Assembly (NCBI GenBank): GCA_021295155.1
Contig: JAJTJC010000033.1
Span: 1 to 64,000, forward strand
Source: Flavobacteriaceae bacterium D16
GTDB taxonomy: Bacteria > Bacteroidota > Bacteroidia > Flavobacteriales > Flavobacteriaceae
Direction of reading: 5' to 3'
Length of the DNA stretch: 64,000 bases
Positions 1 to 8,975 of the stretch are shown in pieces. The translations under genes were made by a program, and so were the position numbers. The notes under the pieces were generated by a model, which had not been told where the DNA came from, ran no database searches, and saw only the letters and a list, made by a program, of their open reading frames with translations. The first letter of the stretch is position 1, and every line of letters starts with the position of its first letter.

Positions 1-545
1 GGATGGTACGATAACCACCTTTACGGAGACTACCTCTACTTTGGTAGACAATGGTAACGGTACCTTCACTTACACCAATGAGGATGGAGTAGCCACTACC
101 TTTGATTCAAAGATCGCCACGGTAGTAGACAACACCGATGGTACCTATACCATTACAGACGACTTTGGCACCTCGGTAACTATCGACACCAACAATACAG
201 TCACCACATTGGTGGATAACGGAAATGGCAGCTTTACCTATACCTCAGAGGATGGTACGATAACCACCTTTAACGAAACCACTTCTACCCTGGTAGACAA
301 TGGTAACGGTACCTTCACTTACACCAATGAGGATGGAGTAGCCACTACCTTTGATTCAAAGATCGCCACGGTAGTAGACAACACCGATGGTACCTATACC
401 ATCACAGATGACTTTGGTACATCAGTTACTATCGACACCAACAATACAGTCACCACATTGGTGGATAACGGAAATGGCAGCTTTACCTATACCTCAGAGG
501 ATGGAACGGTAACCACCTTTACGGAGACTACTTCTACTTTGGTAG
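1..545 (+). repeat. Tandem 249-bp higher-order repeat inside the adhesin gene
   Basis: The sequence repeats with a 249-bp period (83 codons): units begin at 1, 250 and 499, and the third is only partial. Positions 42-153 and 291-402 are identical, as are about 179-254 and 428-503. Most of the few differences elsewhere are synonymous or lie in one module junction. Each unit contains three related modules of 27, 29 and 27 residues. The array continues upstream of the window. Such identity suggests recent duplication or gene conversion. Confidence 0.9.
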
Positions 546-1132
546 ATAATACGGATGGTACGTATACCTATACTGACGAGACAGGAGCTACTCAGAATAT
601 CGATACCAATGCTTCAAGTAACCCTTACGACAATAGTACATCAGGACTCACGGCTACAGATGTAAATGCCGCTATCGATGAAGTAGTAGCAGCCAGTTCG
701 GATGATCAATACGATGATGAAGTTCCACTAAGAACACCTATTGATGTCGATGAAGGTGGAGTAGGGTCACCTACCAATGAAACTAATGTGGAGGAAGTAA
801 TTCAGGCAATTGCACCCATAACATCCAAAGCGGCAAGGGTATTTTATCCTCCGTCCATTGCTATTGACGCATCAACAAATGGTACAGGATTCACCGTGGA
901 TTTACATGCGCAGTATATAGCACAATTTGGTACGCCAACAGTAGCGAGTTCCGGTGCACCTGCTGCAGTGCCTACCTATGCGGCTACAGATTTATATTAT
1001 TATGTAACCTATGCCGATCCTGCTGTCTTTGCTAATATGAGTATTGATGCAAATGGGGTGCTGACCTATGATATTGTCGGACAGCCATCAGACTATAACT
1101 CCCTAATCAACGTGGTATTCGTTGTGAAATAA
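2..1132 (+). CDS. Repeat-rich surface protein, 3' part only (5' end outside window)
   Basis: The reading frame is open from the first bases of the window, so this is the C-terminal part of a longer protein. The visible part holds about seven 27-29 residue beta-type modules of the pattern (L/V)VDN-x-(D/N)G-(T/S)-(F/Y)-T-(Y/I)-T, grouped into an 83-residue super-repeat. A non-repetitive tail of about 180 residues follows, starting near the motif [15 protein letters not shown]. There is no obvious T9SS C-terminal domain, but the gene lies 25 bp upstream of a T9SS substrate and a PorP/SprF gene. A role as an exported adhesin or cell-surface filament is inferred from repeats and neighbours; I do not recognise a named family. 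The first ATG or TTG inside the window is not the true start. Confidence 0.8.
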   Translation, partial: DGTITTFTETTSTLVDNGNGTFTYTNEDGVATTFDSKIATVVDNTDGTYTITDDFGTSVTIDTNNTVTTLVDNGNGSFTYTSEDGTITTFNETTSTLVDNGNGTFTYTNEDGVATTFDSKIATVVDNTDGTYTITDDFGTSVTIDTNNTVTTLVDNGNGSFTYTSEDGTVTTFTETTSTLVDNTDGTYTYTDETGATQNIDTNASSNPYDNSTSGLTATDVNAAIDEVVAASSDDQYDDEVPLRTPIDVDEGGVGSPTNETNVEEVIQAIAPITSKAARVFYPPSIAIDASTNGTGFTVDLHAQYIAQFGTPTVASSGAPAAVPTYAATDLYYYVTYADPAVFANMSIDANGVLTYDIVGQPSDYNSLINVVFVVK

Positions 1133-1157
1133 TACAGATGACATTATCCGGATAGGT

Positions 1158-3170
1158 TTGAGAAGTAAACAACGATATCAGTTTTTGATCCTCAGTATGG
1201 TATTTACCCTGCTGGGGTTTACTGCATCTAATGCGCAGTTTTTATTGCAGGCTCCTAATACAGGAGACGAAAGCAATTACCGCTGGTATGAAGCTTCTGA
1301 TCCTGCGACTGTATTGGCTACGGACTTCTTCTATGAGACTTCAACACCCGGGGTGTATTATGCCACTTACGACGGTACCCTTTGTGGTTCCAATGCCACG
1401 GGATATTTTATTTTGACGGACTGTACCAACCCGGATAACCAGGTTACCCTGGACATATCGGCTAATGTTTCGGGTAGTGCTACGGTGAGTTGGAACCCGG
1501 CCGTATCCGGAGATCAGCTACGTCCGGTGGTCACTTCCACTACTTCGGTTGTTCGCTATGTGGCAACCCTTACCAAAGCCGGAAATGCGATGGATTTGCC
1601 AGGATTTACGGTGGTTTGCCTGCAACAGGCTGCAACCCTGGTTGATGATGTTGCTACCCTCGATGAAGATACTTCTATAGTAATAGATGTTTATGCCAAC
1701 GATTCCAATTTACCCACATTGGGGACACTCACAACTACCAACCCGGCCAATGGTACGGTGTCCATAAACGATGGGGGTACACCGAATGATCCTACGGATG
1801 ATGTTATCACCTATACTCCGGATCCTGATTACAACGGCCCGGATACGTTTGACTATACCGTCTGCAATAATATGGGAGATTGCAGCACCGCTACAGTCAA
1901 TATTACGGTAACGCCTATTGTAGATGCTATTGATGATTCCATAGCAACTTTAGAAGATACCCCGATTACCATTGATATTCTAGCTAATGATAACGACCTT
2001 CCTACGACAGGTACACTGACTACAACCAGTCCGGCTAATGGTACAGTAACAATCAACGATGGAGGAACACCAGGGGATCCTTCTGATGATATAGTAACCT
2101 ATACTCCAGATCCTGGTTATACGGGTACAGACACGTTCTTGTATACTCTTTGTGATTCGCTTGGAAATTGCAGTACAGCTACTGTAACGGTCCTGACAAA
2201 CCCGCTGGGAGTTGACCTGGATGCTGATGATGATGGTATTGTCGACAGTTTTGAAGACTTGAATCTGGATGGGGATAATGATCCGTCAACCAACCCAACA
2301 GACACAGATGGAGACGGTATCCCGGATTACCTTGATATCGACAGTGATGATGATGGTATCCCGGATAATGTGGAAGCCCAAACAACTGTGGATTATCAGG
2401 CTCCAAGTGGGGAGGATTTAAACAATAACGGCCTTGACGATGTTTACGAGACCGGTGGTAATTTGGGTATTATACCAGTTGATACTGATGGAGACGGCAT
2501 ACCGGATTACGTGGATACCGATAGTGATAATGACAACGTACCGGATAATATTGAAGCCCATGACCACGATCAGGATGGAATCCCGGATGTTACCTTTATC
2601 GGTTCTGATAAGGATAATGACGGACTGGATGATGGCTATGAAGGCTATACCCAGATAGACCTGGATGTGAATGATGAAATAGATGATCCTTTTGATAATC
2701 TGCCTAATACCGATGGGGACGGGGAATCAGATTATCGTGATACGGATGACGACGATGATAACATCCCGACCATTAATGAAGACCTGAATACCGATGGTAT
2801 TTACAGCAATGACGATGTGGATTCGGATGGAATACCTGATTATCTGGAACCGAACTTCAGTGAGGCCGATATTGAAGTCTTCAATGTAGTAACACCTAAT
2901 GGCGATGGAGTACATGATGTGCTGACTATCCGGGGCATCGAAAACTTCCCGAACAACACCATAAAAATTTACAATCGTTGGGGCGTTCAGGTTTATATGA
3001 CCAAAGCATACAATACCCAGGGGAACGTCTTTGATGGTTCATCCGAGGGCAGGGTTACTGTGGATGTCGACAATAAATTGCCTGTGGGGACTTATTTCTA
3101 TATCCTTGATTTCGAGGATGATAATGGCAATATGAAGACCCTTTCTGGATACCTCTATCTCAACCGCTAG
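1158..3170 (+). CDS. T9SS substrate with Ig-like and TSP3 calcium-binding repeats and CHU_C C-terminal domain
   Basis: This is a secreted surface protein of 670 residues. A signal peptide ends near residue 26 (SNAQ). Two cadherin/VCBS-like Ig modules lie at about 160-345, each with YTPDPxYxGxDTF. Next come thrombospondin type 3-like Asp-rich repeats at about 350-560 ([12 protein letters not shown]), which should bind calcium. The last ~98 residues are a gliding-motility-associated C-terminal domain ([23 protein letters not shown]), the type B T9SS sorting signal. The start is TTG: no in-frame ATG exists after the upstream stop, and only this start gives a basic n-region (RSKQR) to the signal peptide. 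It lies 25 bp after the adhesin and 14 bp before the PorP/SprF gene, so one operon is likely. Confidence 0.9.
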   Translation: MRSKQRYQFLILSMVFTLLGFTASNAQFLLQAPNTGDESNYRWYEASDPATVLATDFFYETSTPGVYYATYDGTLCGSNATGYFILTDCTNPDNQVTLDISANVSGSATVSWNPAVSGDQLRPVVTSTTSVVRYVATLTKAGNAMDLPGFTVVCLQQAATLVDDVATLDEDTSIVIDVYANDSNLPTLGTLTTTNPANGTVSINDGGTPNDPTDDVITYTPDPDYNGPDTFDYTVCNNMGDCSTATVNITVTPIVDAIDDSIATLEDTPITIDILANDNDLPTTGTLTTTSPANGTVTINDGGTPGDPSDDIVTYTPDPGYTGTDTFLYTLCDSLGNCSTATVTVLTNPLGVDLDADDDGIVDSFEDLNLDGDNDPSTNPTDTDGDGIPDYLDIDSDDDGIPDNVEAQTTVDYQAPSGEDLNNNGLDDVYETGGNLGIIPVDTDGDGIPDYVDTDSDNDNVPDNIEAHDHDQDGIPDVTFIGSDKDNDGLDDGYEGYTQIDLDVNDEIDDPFDNLPNTDGDGESDYRDTDDDDDNIPTINEDLNTDGIYSNDDVDSDGIPDYLEPNFSEADIEVFNVVTPNGDGVHDVLTIRGIENFPNNTIKIYNRWGVQVYMTKAYNTQGNVFDGSSEGRVTVDVDNKLPVGTYFYILDFEDDNGNMKTLSGYLYLNR

Positions 3171-3184
3171 CAACCAAGGAAAAA

Positions 3185-4144
3185 ATGAACAATTCTAAAA
3201 ATAATATCATTCACAAACTCCTCTGGGGAATTATACCCATCTTTTTGGGGATTACCCATATGGATGCCCAACAGGACGCCCAGTATACCCAGTATATGTA
3301 CAACACGGTAAGTGTAAATCCAGGGTATGCTGGATCAAGGGGTCATATGAGTATTGCTGCCTTATACCGGGCGCAATGGGTGGGTCTGGATGGTGCACCT
3401 AAAACACAAACCTTTAACCTGCATACCCCTATGGGATATAAAGGGTCAGGTATTGGGATATCTGTTGTAAATGATCAGATTGGGCCTACTTCGGAGACTT
3501 ATTTTGACCTGGATCTTTCTTATACCATTCAAACGTCCCAGGATGCCCGACTTAGTTTTGGTATCAAGGGATCTGCTCATTTACTGGACATAAGATTTTC
3601 CGAACTTAACCAGGACCTATCTAATCCAGGAGGACCGGACCCAACCTTACAACAAGATATTCAGAATCGTTTTTCTCCTAATATCGGAGCGGGAGTTTAC
3701 TATCATACCCAGCGCTTTTACGCCGGCTTGTCCGTACCGCGCATTCTGGAAACCACACATTTTGATGAATCTTCCCTTTCTACAGCCAGTGAAGAGTTGA
3801 ATTTTTACTTCATTACCGGTTATGTAATGGAAATGAGTGCTTTTTGGAAATTTAAACCAGCCTTGCTGACCAAGGTGGTTAGGGGAGCACCACTGCAACT
3901 CGATCTCTCTGCCAATTTCATGTATAACGATAAGTTTATACTCGGAGCTGCCTATCGTTGGGATGCAGCTTTTAGTGGTATGGCAGGGTTTCAGATTTCC
4001 CCTTCTTTCCTTCTTGGGATCGCCTATGACCGTGAGATTACAGATCTGGGCAATGCCGCATTCAATGATGGCTCCTTTGAGGTGATCCTTCGCTACGATT
4101 TTATACGTGTTCAGGGTAATTTGAAATCCCCGCGTTTCTTTTGA
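3185..4144 (+). CDS. PorP/SprF family type IX secretion outer-membrane protein
   Basis: This is an outer-membrane barrel protein of 319 residues. The family (PorP/SprF) helps export or anchor particular T9SS substrates; SprF, for example, serves the adhesin SprB. A signal peptide ends near MDAQ, followed by the family signature QDAQYTQYMYNTVSVNPGYAGS. Later parts alternate strand-like segments typical of the barrel. It is the third gene of the adhesin operon, 14 bp after the CHU_C-domain protein, which makes those two proteins its probable clients. Family assignment is firm; the client assignment is inference from gene order. Confidence 0.93.
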   Translation: MNNSKNNIIHKLLWGIIPIFLGITHMDAQQDAQYTQYMYNTVSVNPGYAGSRGHMSIAALYRAQWVGLDGAPKTQTFNLHTPMGYKGSGIGISVVNDQIGPTSETYFDLDLSYTIQTSQDARLSFGIKGSAHLLDIRFSELNQDLSNPGGPDPTLQQDIQNRFSPNIGAGVYYHTQRFYAGLSVPRILETTHFDESSLSTASEELNFYFITGYVMEMSAFWKFKPALLTKVVRGAPLQLDLSANFMYNDKFILGAAYRWDAAFSGMAGFQISPSFLLGIAYDREITDLGNAAFNDGSFEVILRYDFIRVQGNLKSPRFF

Positions 4145-4212
4145 GAAAGGATTTTATGGACTTCCTTATTTAGTTTTAAGATGCTCTTAACCCTATTCTT
4201 GGGTAAACCTGC

Positions 4213-4220
4213 TATTTTTG
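4213..4220 (+). promoter_or_regulatory. Bacteroidetes -7 promoter box (TATTTTTG) for idi
   Basis: TATTTTTG fits the Bacteroidetes primary-sigma -7 consensus TAnnTTTG exactly. Its last G is 5 nt before the GTG start of idi, so transcription would begin at or next to the start codon. I see no well-spaced -33 TTG. Confidence 0.55.
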
Positions 4221-4224
4221 CGGT

Positions 4225-4764
4225 GTGAAAGAGGAAATGGTAATCCTGGTAAACCAGGCAGACGAGCAATTGGGTACTATGCCCAAGATGGAGGCCCATG
4301 AAAAAGGGGTGCTTCACAGAGCTTTTTCGGTATTTGTAATGAATAGGGCAGGGGAGATCATGTTGCAGCAACGTGCATCGCATAAATATCACTCGCCTTC
4401 CCTGTGGACCAACACCTGCTGCAGTCATCAGCGAGAAGGTGAATCCAACATTGAAGCCGGAGTGCGAAGGCTTGAGGAAGAAATGGGTTTTGTAACGGAA
4501 TTAAAAGAACTATTTTCCTTTGTTTATAAAGCTGAGTTTGACAATGGGCTCACTGAGCATGAATTGGACCATGTGATGCTGGGTTATTACAATGAAGCTC
4601 CTGAAATCAATCCATCTGAGGTTTCCGGATGGAAATGGATGTTACCACAGGATATAAAAAACGATATCGCCCTAAACCCGGACAATTATACGGCCTGGTT
4701 CAAAATTATTTTTAATAAATTCTTCGATCACTTATTCGTTAAAAATCAAGAAGATGAAAGTTAA
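4225..4764 (+). CDS. idi: Isopentenyl-diphosphate delta-isomerase, type I
   Basis: Interconverts isopentenyl and dimethylallyl diphosphate, the C5 units for carotenoids, quinones and undecaprenol. It is a NUDIX-fold protein of 179 residues, the normal size. Visible catalytic and metal residues are H25 and H31 (HRAFSVF), the catalytic Cys in TNTCCSH (C66) with H68, the Nudix-like RRLEEEMGF, and E111/E113 in TEHELDH. The start used is GTG at 4225, because the resulting N-terminus (KEEMVILVN) matches relatives. An ATG at 4237 is the alternative and would lose only four residues. Its stop overlaps the next start by 11 bp, so it heads a four-gene operon. It supplies precursors to the carotenoid genes some 50 kb away. 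Confidence 0.93.
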   Translation: MKEEMVILVNQADEQLGTMPKMEAHEKGVLHRAFSVFVMNRAGEIMLQQRASHKYHSPSLWTNTCCSHQREGESNIEAGVRRLEEEMGFVTELKELFSFVYKAEFDNGLTEHELDHVMLGYYNEAPEINPSEVSGWKWMLPQDIKNDIALNPDNYTAWFKIIFNKFFDHLFVKNQEDES

Positions 4765-5161
4765 AGTAAGTCGTAAAGCCCACTTCAACGCCGCACACAG
4801 GTTGTTTTTACCAGAATGGGATGATGCTAAGAATGAATCTGTTTTTGGCAAATGTAACAACCCTAATTTCCACGGGCATAATTATGAGTTGATCGTAAGC
4901 GTTACCGGTGAGATTGATCCCGAGACCGGAATGGTAATAGACATGAAGGAACTCAAGGACCTGATTAAGATGGAAGTGGAAGAGGCTTTGGATCATAAAA
5001 ACCTTAATGTGGAAGTTCCAGAATTTAAATCGCTAAACCCCACAGCAGAAAACATTGCCGTGGTAATTTGGAACAAATTGCGGCCACATATTGCCAGTGA
5101 ACAGGAATTGGAAGTGGTGCTTTATGAAACACCCAGAAATTTCGTCACTTACAACGGATAA
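4754..5161 (+). CDS. 6-pyruvoyl-tetrahydropterin synthase / QueD family protein
   Basis: Acts on dihydroneopterin triphosphate, making either 6-pyruvoyl-tetrahydropterin or 6-carboxy-tetrahydropterin for queuosine. Zinc ligands H15 (FNAAHRL), H40 and H42 (HGH), the catalytic C34, the D80/H81 pair (LDHKNLN) and E125 (LYET) are all present in 135 residues. The context GKCNNPNFHGHNY, the segment GEIDPETGMV and LDHKNL closely resemble animal-type PTPS rather than a short QueD, so a biopterin-type activity is possible. I cannot decide between the two from sequence. It overlaps idi and is followed 2 bp later by the peroxiredoxin gene. Confidence 0.85.
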   Translation: MKVKVSRKAHFNAAHRLFLPEWDDAKNESVFGKCNNPNFHGHNYELIVSVTGEIDPETGMVIDMKELKDLIKMEVEEALDHKNLNVEVPEFKSLNPTAENIAVVIWNKLRPHIASEQELEVVLYETPRNFVTYNG

Positions 5162-5163
5162 TT

Positions 5164-5619
5164 ATGGGATTAAAGGTAGGAGATAAGGTCCCCCATTTCA
5201 CACTGAATGACCAGGACGGAACCCCTTTTGATATCAGCGACCATATTGGCAAGAAGCACCTGGTAATTTTCTTTTATCCCAAGGACAACACCCCCGGATG
5301 TACTATGGAGGTTTGTTCATTCAGAGACAGTTATGAGGAATTCACCGAAAGAGGCGCGATGGTCATCGGTATTAGTGGGGATTCTGAAAACTCGCATCGT
5401 AAATTTGCATCAAAATATAAGTTACCCTTCACCTTACTGGCGGATCAGCAAAATAAGGTGAGAAAACTTTTTAAGGTGGAGGGTAAAGTATTCAACCTCT
5501 TGCCCGGCAGGGAAACTTACCTGGTCGATAAAACAGGTACAGTTGTGATGGTTTTCAACAGTGTCAGTGCTAGCCATCATATGAAAAAAGCGTTGAATGC
5601 TCTAAAAAAACAAGAGTAA
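5164..5619 (+). CDS. bcp: Thioredoxin-dependent peroxiredoxin, BCP/PrxQ type
   Basis: Reduces hydrogen peroxide and organic hydroperoxides in the cytoplasm, using thioredoxin as reductant. The peroxidatic motif is DNTPGCTMEVC: C46 is the attacking cysteine and C51, five residues on, the resolving cysteine of the PrxQ subgroup. FFYPKD just before it completes the active site. The length of 151 residues is standard and there is no signal peptide. It starts 2 bp after the PTPS-family gene and ends 1 bp before the mannose-6-phosphate isomerase gene, so the four genes are probably co-transcribed although their functions differ. Confidence 0.94.
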   Translation: MGLKVGDKVPHFTLNDQDGTPFDISDHIGKKHLVIFFYPKDNTPGCTMEVCSFRDSYEEFTERGAMVIGISGDSENSHRKFASKYKLPFTLLADQQNKVRKLFKVEGKVFNLLPGRETYLVDKTGTVVMVFNSVSASHHMKKALNALKKQE

Positions 5620-5620
5620 G

Positions 5621-6589
5621 ATGCAACTTTATCCACTTAAGTTTAAGCCTATCCTGAAGGAACGTATCTGGGGAGGATCCAAGCTCCGGAATGAATTAGG
5701 TAAATCAACCCAGGCACCTAATATTGGTGAAAGCTGGGAAGTGTCCGCCGTTCCTGGAGATATTTCCATTGTTTCAAATGGAACCTATAAGGGTGATTCT
5801 CTCAAGGACCTTATAGAGCGTTACCCCGATGAAATTCTGGGAAGTAACATAGTAAAACGCTTTGGCTCTGATTTCCCTATCCTTATCAAATTTATCGATG
5901 CTGCAGACGACCTTTCTATCCAGGTTCATCCGAATGATAAACTTGCCAGGAAAAGGCATGATTCTTTTGGTAAAACTGAAATGTGGCACGTAATGCATGC
6001 GGATCCAGGCGCACGCTTGCTGGTCGATTTCAAGCATGCTCTTAGCCCGGAGGAATACCAGCAACATCTGGACGATAATACACTTTTGGAACTCATGAAT
6101 GAGGAGGAGGTCAAGCAAGGCGATACCTTCTTTATCAATGCCGGAAAAATCCATGCCATAGGGTCGGGGGTAATGCTTGCTGAAATACAACAAACCTCCG
6201 ATCTTACTTACAGGGTTTACGACTACAACAGGAAAGATGCCGATGGTAATACACGGGAGTTACATACTGAACAGGCGATGGAGGCCATTGATTTTAGTGC
6301 TGAGCACGATTTTAAGGTCTCTTACCCTCAGGAGGAAAATATCTGTAACCTCATGGTAAATTCCCGCTATTTTACAACGAACTACCTTCCGCTAAATGGG
6401 CATTTGAATAAAGACCTGTCACAGCGTAGGGCATTTAGCATTTGGATAGTGGTAGAAGGATCTGTACATCTGCAAACTGAAGGTGGTAGTCTAAAGCTGA
6501 GAAAAGGGGAGACTTGTTTGATTCCTGCAGCCGTCAATTTACTCTTGTTAGAAGGTGAAAGTGCAAGGCTTTTGGAAGTCACAATATAA
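5621..6589 (+). CDS. manA: Mannose-6-phosphate isomerase, class I
   Basis: Interconverts fructose-6-phosphate and mannose-6-phosphate, feeding GDP-mannose for surface polysaccharides. It is the short class I form of 322 residues. Seen are the N-terminal signature LKFKPILKERIWGG, the zinc site SIQVHPND, the Glu of GKTEMWHV and the His of GKIHAIG, and the C-terminal jelly-roll half ending LLEVTI. The ATG is 1 nt after the peroxiredoxin stop, making it the last gene of the idi operon. I see nothing missing in the active site. Confidence 0.93.
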   Translation: MQLYPLKFKPILKERIWGGSKLRNELGKSTQAPNIGESWEVSAVPGDISIVSNGTYKGDSLKDLIERYPDEILGSNIVKRFGSDFPILIKFIDAADDLSIQVHPNDKLARKRHDSFGKTEMWHVMHADPGARLLVDFKHALSPEEYQQHLDDNTLLELMNEEEVKQGDTFFINAGKIHAIGSGVMLAEIQQTSDLTYRVYDYNRKDADGNTRELHTEQAMEAIDFSAEHDFKVSYPQEENICNLMVNSRYFTTNYLPLNGHLNKDLSQRRAFSIWIVVEGSVHLQTEGGSLKLRKGETCLIPAAVNLLLLEGESARLLEVTI

Positions 6590-6595
6590 AAGGCG

Positions 6596-6603
6596 TACTT
6601 TTG
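6596..6603 (+). promoter_or_regulatory. -7 promoter box (TACTTTTG) for the 88-residue gene
   Basis: TACTTTTG matches TAnnTTTG and lies 11 nt before the ATG at 6615. It is downstream of the alternative upstream start at 6555, which argues against that start. Confidence 0.5.
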
Positions 6604-6614
6604 AAAAAAAACTC

Positions 6615-6881
6615 ATGGCCAATATCCGGGATTTAAAGAAAGACATTAATTACGTATTGGGTGATATCATTGAGGCGGTCTATATTATAGAGGCCTCAAA
6701 CGAAAAGCAGGGTTCTAAAGAGGGTTCAGCTATTATCGAAAAAGCCATTTCTACTTTTGACGAACTCATGGCAAAGGTCAACCAGAAAGGGGTTGAAGAC
6801 CAGAAATCTCATTTTAAAGGTGTTCGGGAAGATTTGGAAAAGAACGCCAGGTCCCTTGTAGACAAGCTTAACAAACTCTAA
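6615..6881 (+). CDS. Conserved hypothetical protein, helical, 88 residues
   Basis: A small, charged, cytoplasmic protein with no Cys, no membrane segment and long amphipathic helices (DLKKDINYVLGDIIEAVY, SHFKGVREDLEKNARSLVDKLNKL). I recognise it only as a type of small conserved flavobacterial protein without known function. The frame could be extended back to 6555, but that part overlaps the isomerase gene and lies upstream of the -7 box. The ATG giving MANIRDLKKD is therefore preferred. It converges with the next lipoprotein gene, 2 bp away. Confidence 0.75.
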   Translation: MANIRDLKKDINYVLGDIIEAVYIIEASNEKQGSKEGSAIIEKAISTFDELMAKVNQKGVEDQKSHFKGVREDLEKNARSLVDKLNKL

Positions 6882-6883
6882 GC

Positions 6884-7600
6884 TTACTGTCCTTTTTCCT
6901 TGTTTTGCAGTAATTCTACCAATTCCTGTCCATATTTGGAAGCCGCAACTTCCGGACTAAGTGAATGATATATGGAATCCAGTATACCGGCTCCGGCATT
7001 CGGCACTTCCCTGACTGCTATATAAGGAGCTACATAGGAGTTCTTGTTGTTCAGGGCGTAATTAAGGGCATAGAGAAAACTCCGCTGCACATTTCTGTCA
7101 TTTACATTTTGAAGGGAATCCATGGCCTTTGGATCTTCCTGTATCTCAGGATTAATTGAGGCCTGAAGTAATTCCAGGTTCTTTGAGTTAAATCGCGACA
7201 TTACACTCCGGTATTCCTCAAGTTTTTTTTGAGATTCTGAACCGCTAATTTCTGCATCGGAATCAAAACCGTTCCAGGTGGTATTGATGACTATTGAGCC
7301 CGGTTCTGCAAAAAAAGTTATCCGATCATTGATTTCATTATTGTCCTCTTTATCCAGATACAGATAATAGATCTCTGGACTTTCCAATACGGTAGTAAAG
7401 GAAAACTCGCCATCTCCTCTTTTCTGAATCGAGTCCAGCGTAACTAATAGGGTGTCCTGTACGCGTTGCAGATATAAGGTTCCTTTCTTCAACCCCTTAA
7501 CCTGTCCGCTGACCGTCATGGTATTTGGGTCTGGTTCCTGATTGCAGGCAAAAACCAGGCTAACTATCAAAAGTATCCACAAATATTTTTTCATGATCAA
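6884..7600 (-). CDS. DUF4369-type lipoprotein
   Basis: A lipoprotein of 238 residues: the signal peptide ends in the lipobox VFAC at about residue 19. The following domain (TVSGQVKGLKKGTLYLQR, DTLLVTLDSI, EFSFTTVL) is the DUF4369 beta-sandwich usually found in front of a TlpA-like thioredoxin domain in Bacteroidota. Here the C-terminal part is helical and has no CxxC, so the thioredoxin half is absent. The function is unknown; attachment to the envelope is inferred from the lipobox. The start may be this ATG or the one two codons in (MKKYLW). Confidence 0.8.
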   Translation of the reverse strand: MIMKKYLWILLIVSLVFACNQEPDPNTMTVSGQVKGLKKGTLYLQRVQDTLLVTLDSIQKRGDGEFSFTTVLESPEIYYLYLDKEDNNEINDRITFFAEPGSIVINTTWNGFDSDAEISGSESQKKLEEYRSVMSRFNSKNLELLQASINPEIQEDPKAMDSLQNVNDRNVQRSFLYALNYALNNKNSYVAPYIAVREVPNAGAGILDSIYHSLSPEVAASKYGQELVELLQNKEKGQ

Positions 7601-7639
7601 ATCTTTAGCAGCGCAAATATGCTGAATCTGATCGAGATT

Positions 7640-8902
7640 CTAAACATTTGACGCAATTTCCATAAGCAGTCCACAAATATATGCCCCGGCTGTACCTACA
7701 ACATAACCCAGTACGGCAAGTAAGATGCCTACAGAGGTAAGAGAAGGATGGAATTCTGCCGCCACAACAGGCGCTGAAGCTGCTCCTCCAACGTTCGCCT
7801 GGCTTCCAACAGCAAGGAAAAAATAAGGGGCCTTAATTAGCTTGGCAACCAGGATGAGTAATCCCGCATGAAAGGAAATCCAGATCAGACCAACCAGAAT
7901 AAGTCCCGGGTTTTCAAGAAAAGTCCGCAGATCCATTTTCATACCTATGGTAGCCACAAGGATGTAAATAAATAGGCCACCGAGCTTACTTGCCCCGGCA
8001 CCTTCGTAGTTCTTGGCCTTGGTAAAAGACAGCATGATCCCTATGGCTGTTGAAAAGACAACCATCCAGAGAAACTTGGATCCCAGGGAGGAAAGGGCTT
8101 TCTGCTTGTTGCGGATTACTTCAAAGTTAGCTTCCAGGAATTCCGCAAAATGACTACCGGCAAAATGGGCAATGCCTACAGCTGTGAAAGCCAGACAAAG
8201 CATAATGATATAATCGTTCAAGGTGGTTACCCGGGTAATTTTTGCCGTATAGGCCGAAACTTTTTCTTTGAGCGTTTCTATGGCAGAGGTGTCTGATTTC
8301 AGCCATTTGTCGATCTGTTTGGAGCGGCCAATTCCAAGCAGTATGATTGCCATCCAAAGGTTGGCAACTACAATGTCTACCAAAACCATATCCCCAAATT
8401 TCTTGGGGTTGTAGGAGAATACCTCCAGCATGGCCGCCTGATTCGCCCCGCCACCAATCCAACTACCGGCAATGGTTGAAAGGCCTCTCCAAACCGCATC
8501 AAAATCGTTACCGCCTACCGTTTCCGGGGAGAAAATAGATACGAGAAGTATGGCGATAGGTCCACCAATAATAATCCCTACAGTACCGGTGAGAAACATA
8601 ATCAAAGCCTTGGACCCAAGGTTCAGGATAGCCTGCAGATCAATGCTTATGGTCATGAGCACCAATGCAGCCGGGAGTAAATATCGACTGGCAATATAAT
8701 AGAGGTTGGAGTCTTTTTCGGAAATCAGCCCCGTACTGGTAAGCACCGCCGGGAGCATATAACACATGAGTAGCGTGGGGATAATCTTGTAGAACTTCCC
8801 CCAGAACCCGGTTTTAATTGAGGAGGTATAAAAGACAAATCCGAGACATAAACAAAGGAGCCCGAAGATCACCGTATCTTCGGTAAGTGGAAGTTGATTC
8901 AT
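7640..8902 (-). CDS. DUF819 family integral membrane protein
   Basis: A 420-residue polytopic protein with roughly ten to eleven membrane segments. The motif SWIGGGANQAAMLE and the C-terminal SQANVGGAASAPVVAA are typical of DUF819 (COG5505) and resemble the paired Gly-rich transport motifs of CPA/GltS-like carriers. A transport role is therefore plausible, but the substrate is unknown. It has its own upstream TATATTTG box and ends 39 bp after the start of the DUF4369 lipoprotein gene, on the same strand. Confidence 0.9.
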   Translation of the reverse strand: MNQLPLTEDTVIFGLLCLCLGFVFYTSSIKTGFWGKFYKIIPTLLMCYMLPAVLTSTGLISEKDSNLYYIASRYLLPAALVLMTISIDLQAILNLGSKALIMFLTGTVGIIIGGPIAILLVSIFSPETVGGNDFDAVWRGLSTIAGSWIGGGANQAAMLEVFSYNPKKFGDMVLVDIVVANLWMAIILLGIGRSKQIDKWLKSDTSAIETLKEKVSAYTAKITRVTTLNDYIIMLCLAFTAVGIAHFAGSHFAEFLEANFEVIRNKQKALSSLGSKFLWMVVFSTAIGIMLSFTKAKNYEGAGASKLGGLFIYILVATIGMKMDLRTFLENPGLILVGLIWISFHAGLLILVAKLIKAPYFFLAVGSQANVGGAASAPVVAAEFHPSLTSVGILLAVLGYVVGTAGAYICGLLMEIASNV

Positions 8903-8929
8903 TAGTGGTTTACTAGTGGGTTATGCAAC

Positions 8930-8937
8930 CAAATATA
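8930..8937 (-). promoter_or_regulatory. -7 promoter box (TATATTTG) for the DUF819 gene
   Basis: On the minus strand TATATTTG matches TAnnTTTG. A TTTG lies about 16 nt further upstream in a position compatible with the -33 element, and the start codon is 27 nt downstream. Confidence 0.55.
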
Positions 8938-8975
8938 GTCAAATTACCACAGGCAAATCAACACAATTTAACCCC

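Noticed and set aside
2220-2850. Asp-rich repeat of the TSP3 region as a nucleotide-level tandem repeat or low-complexity artefact
   Set aside because: At DNA level the units differ and the protein pattern DxDxDGxxD is the ordinary TSP3 calcium motif.
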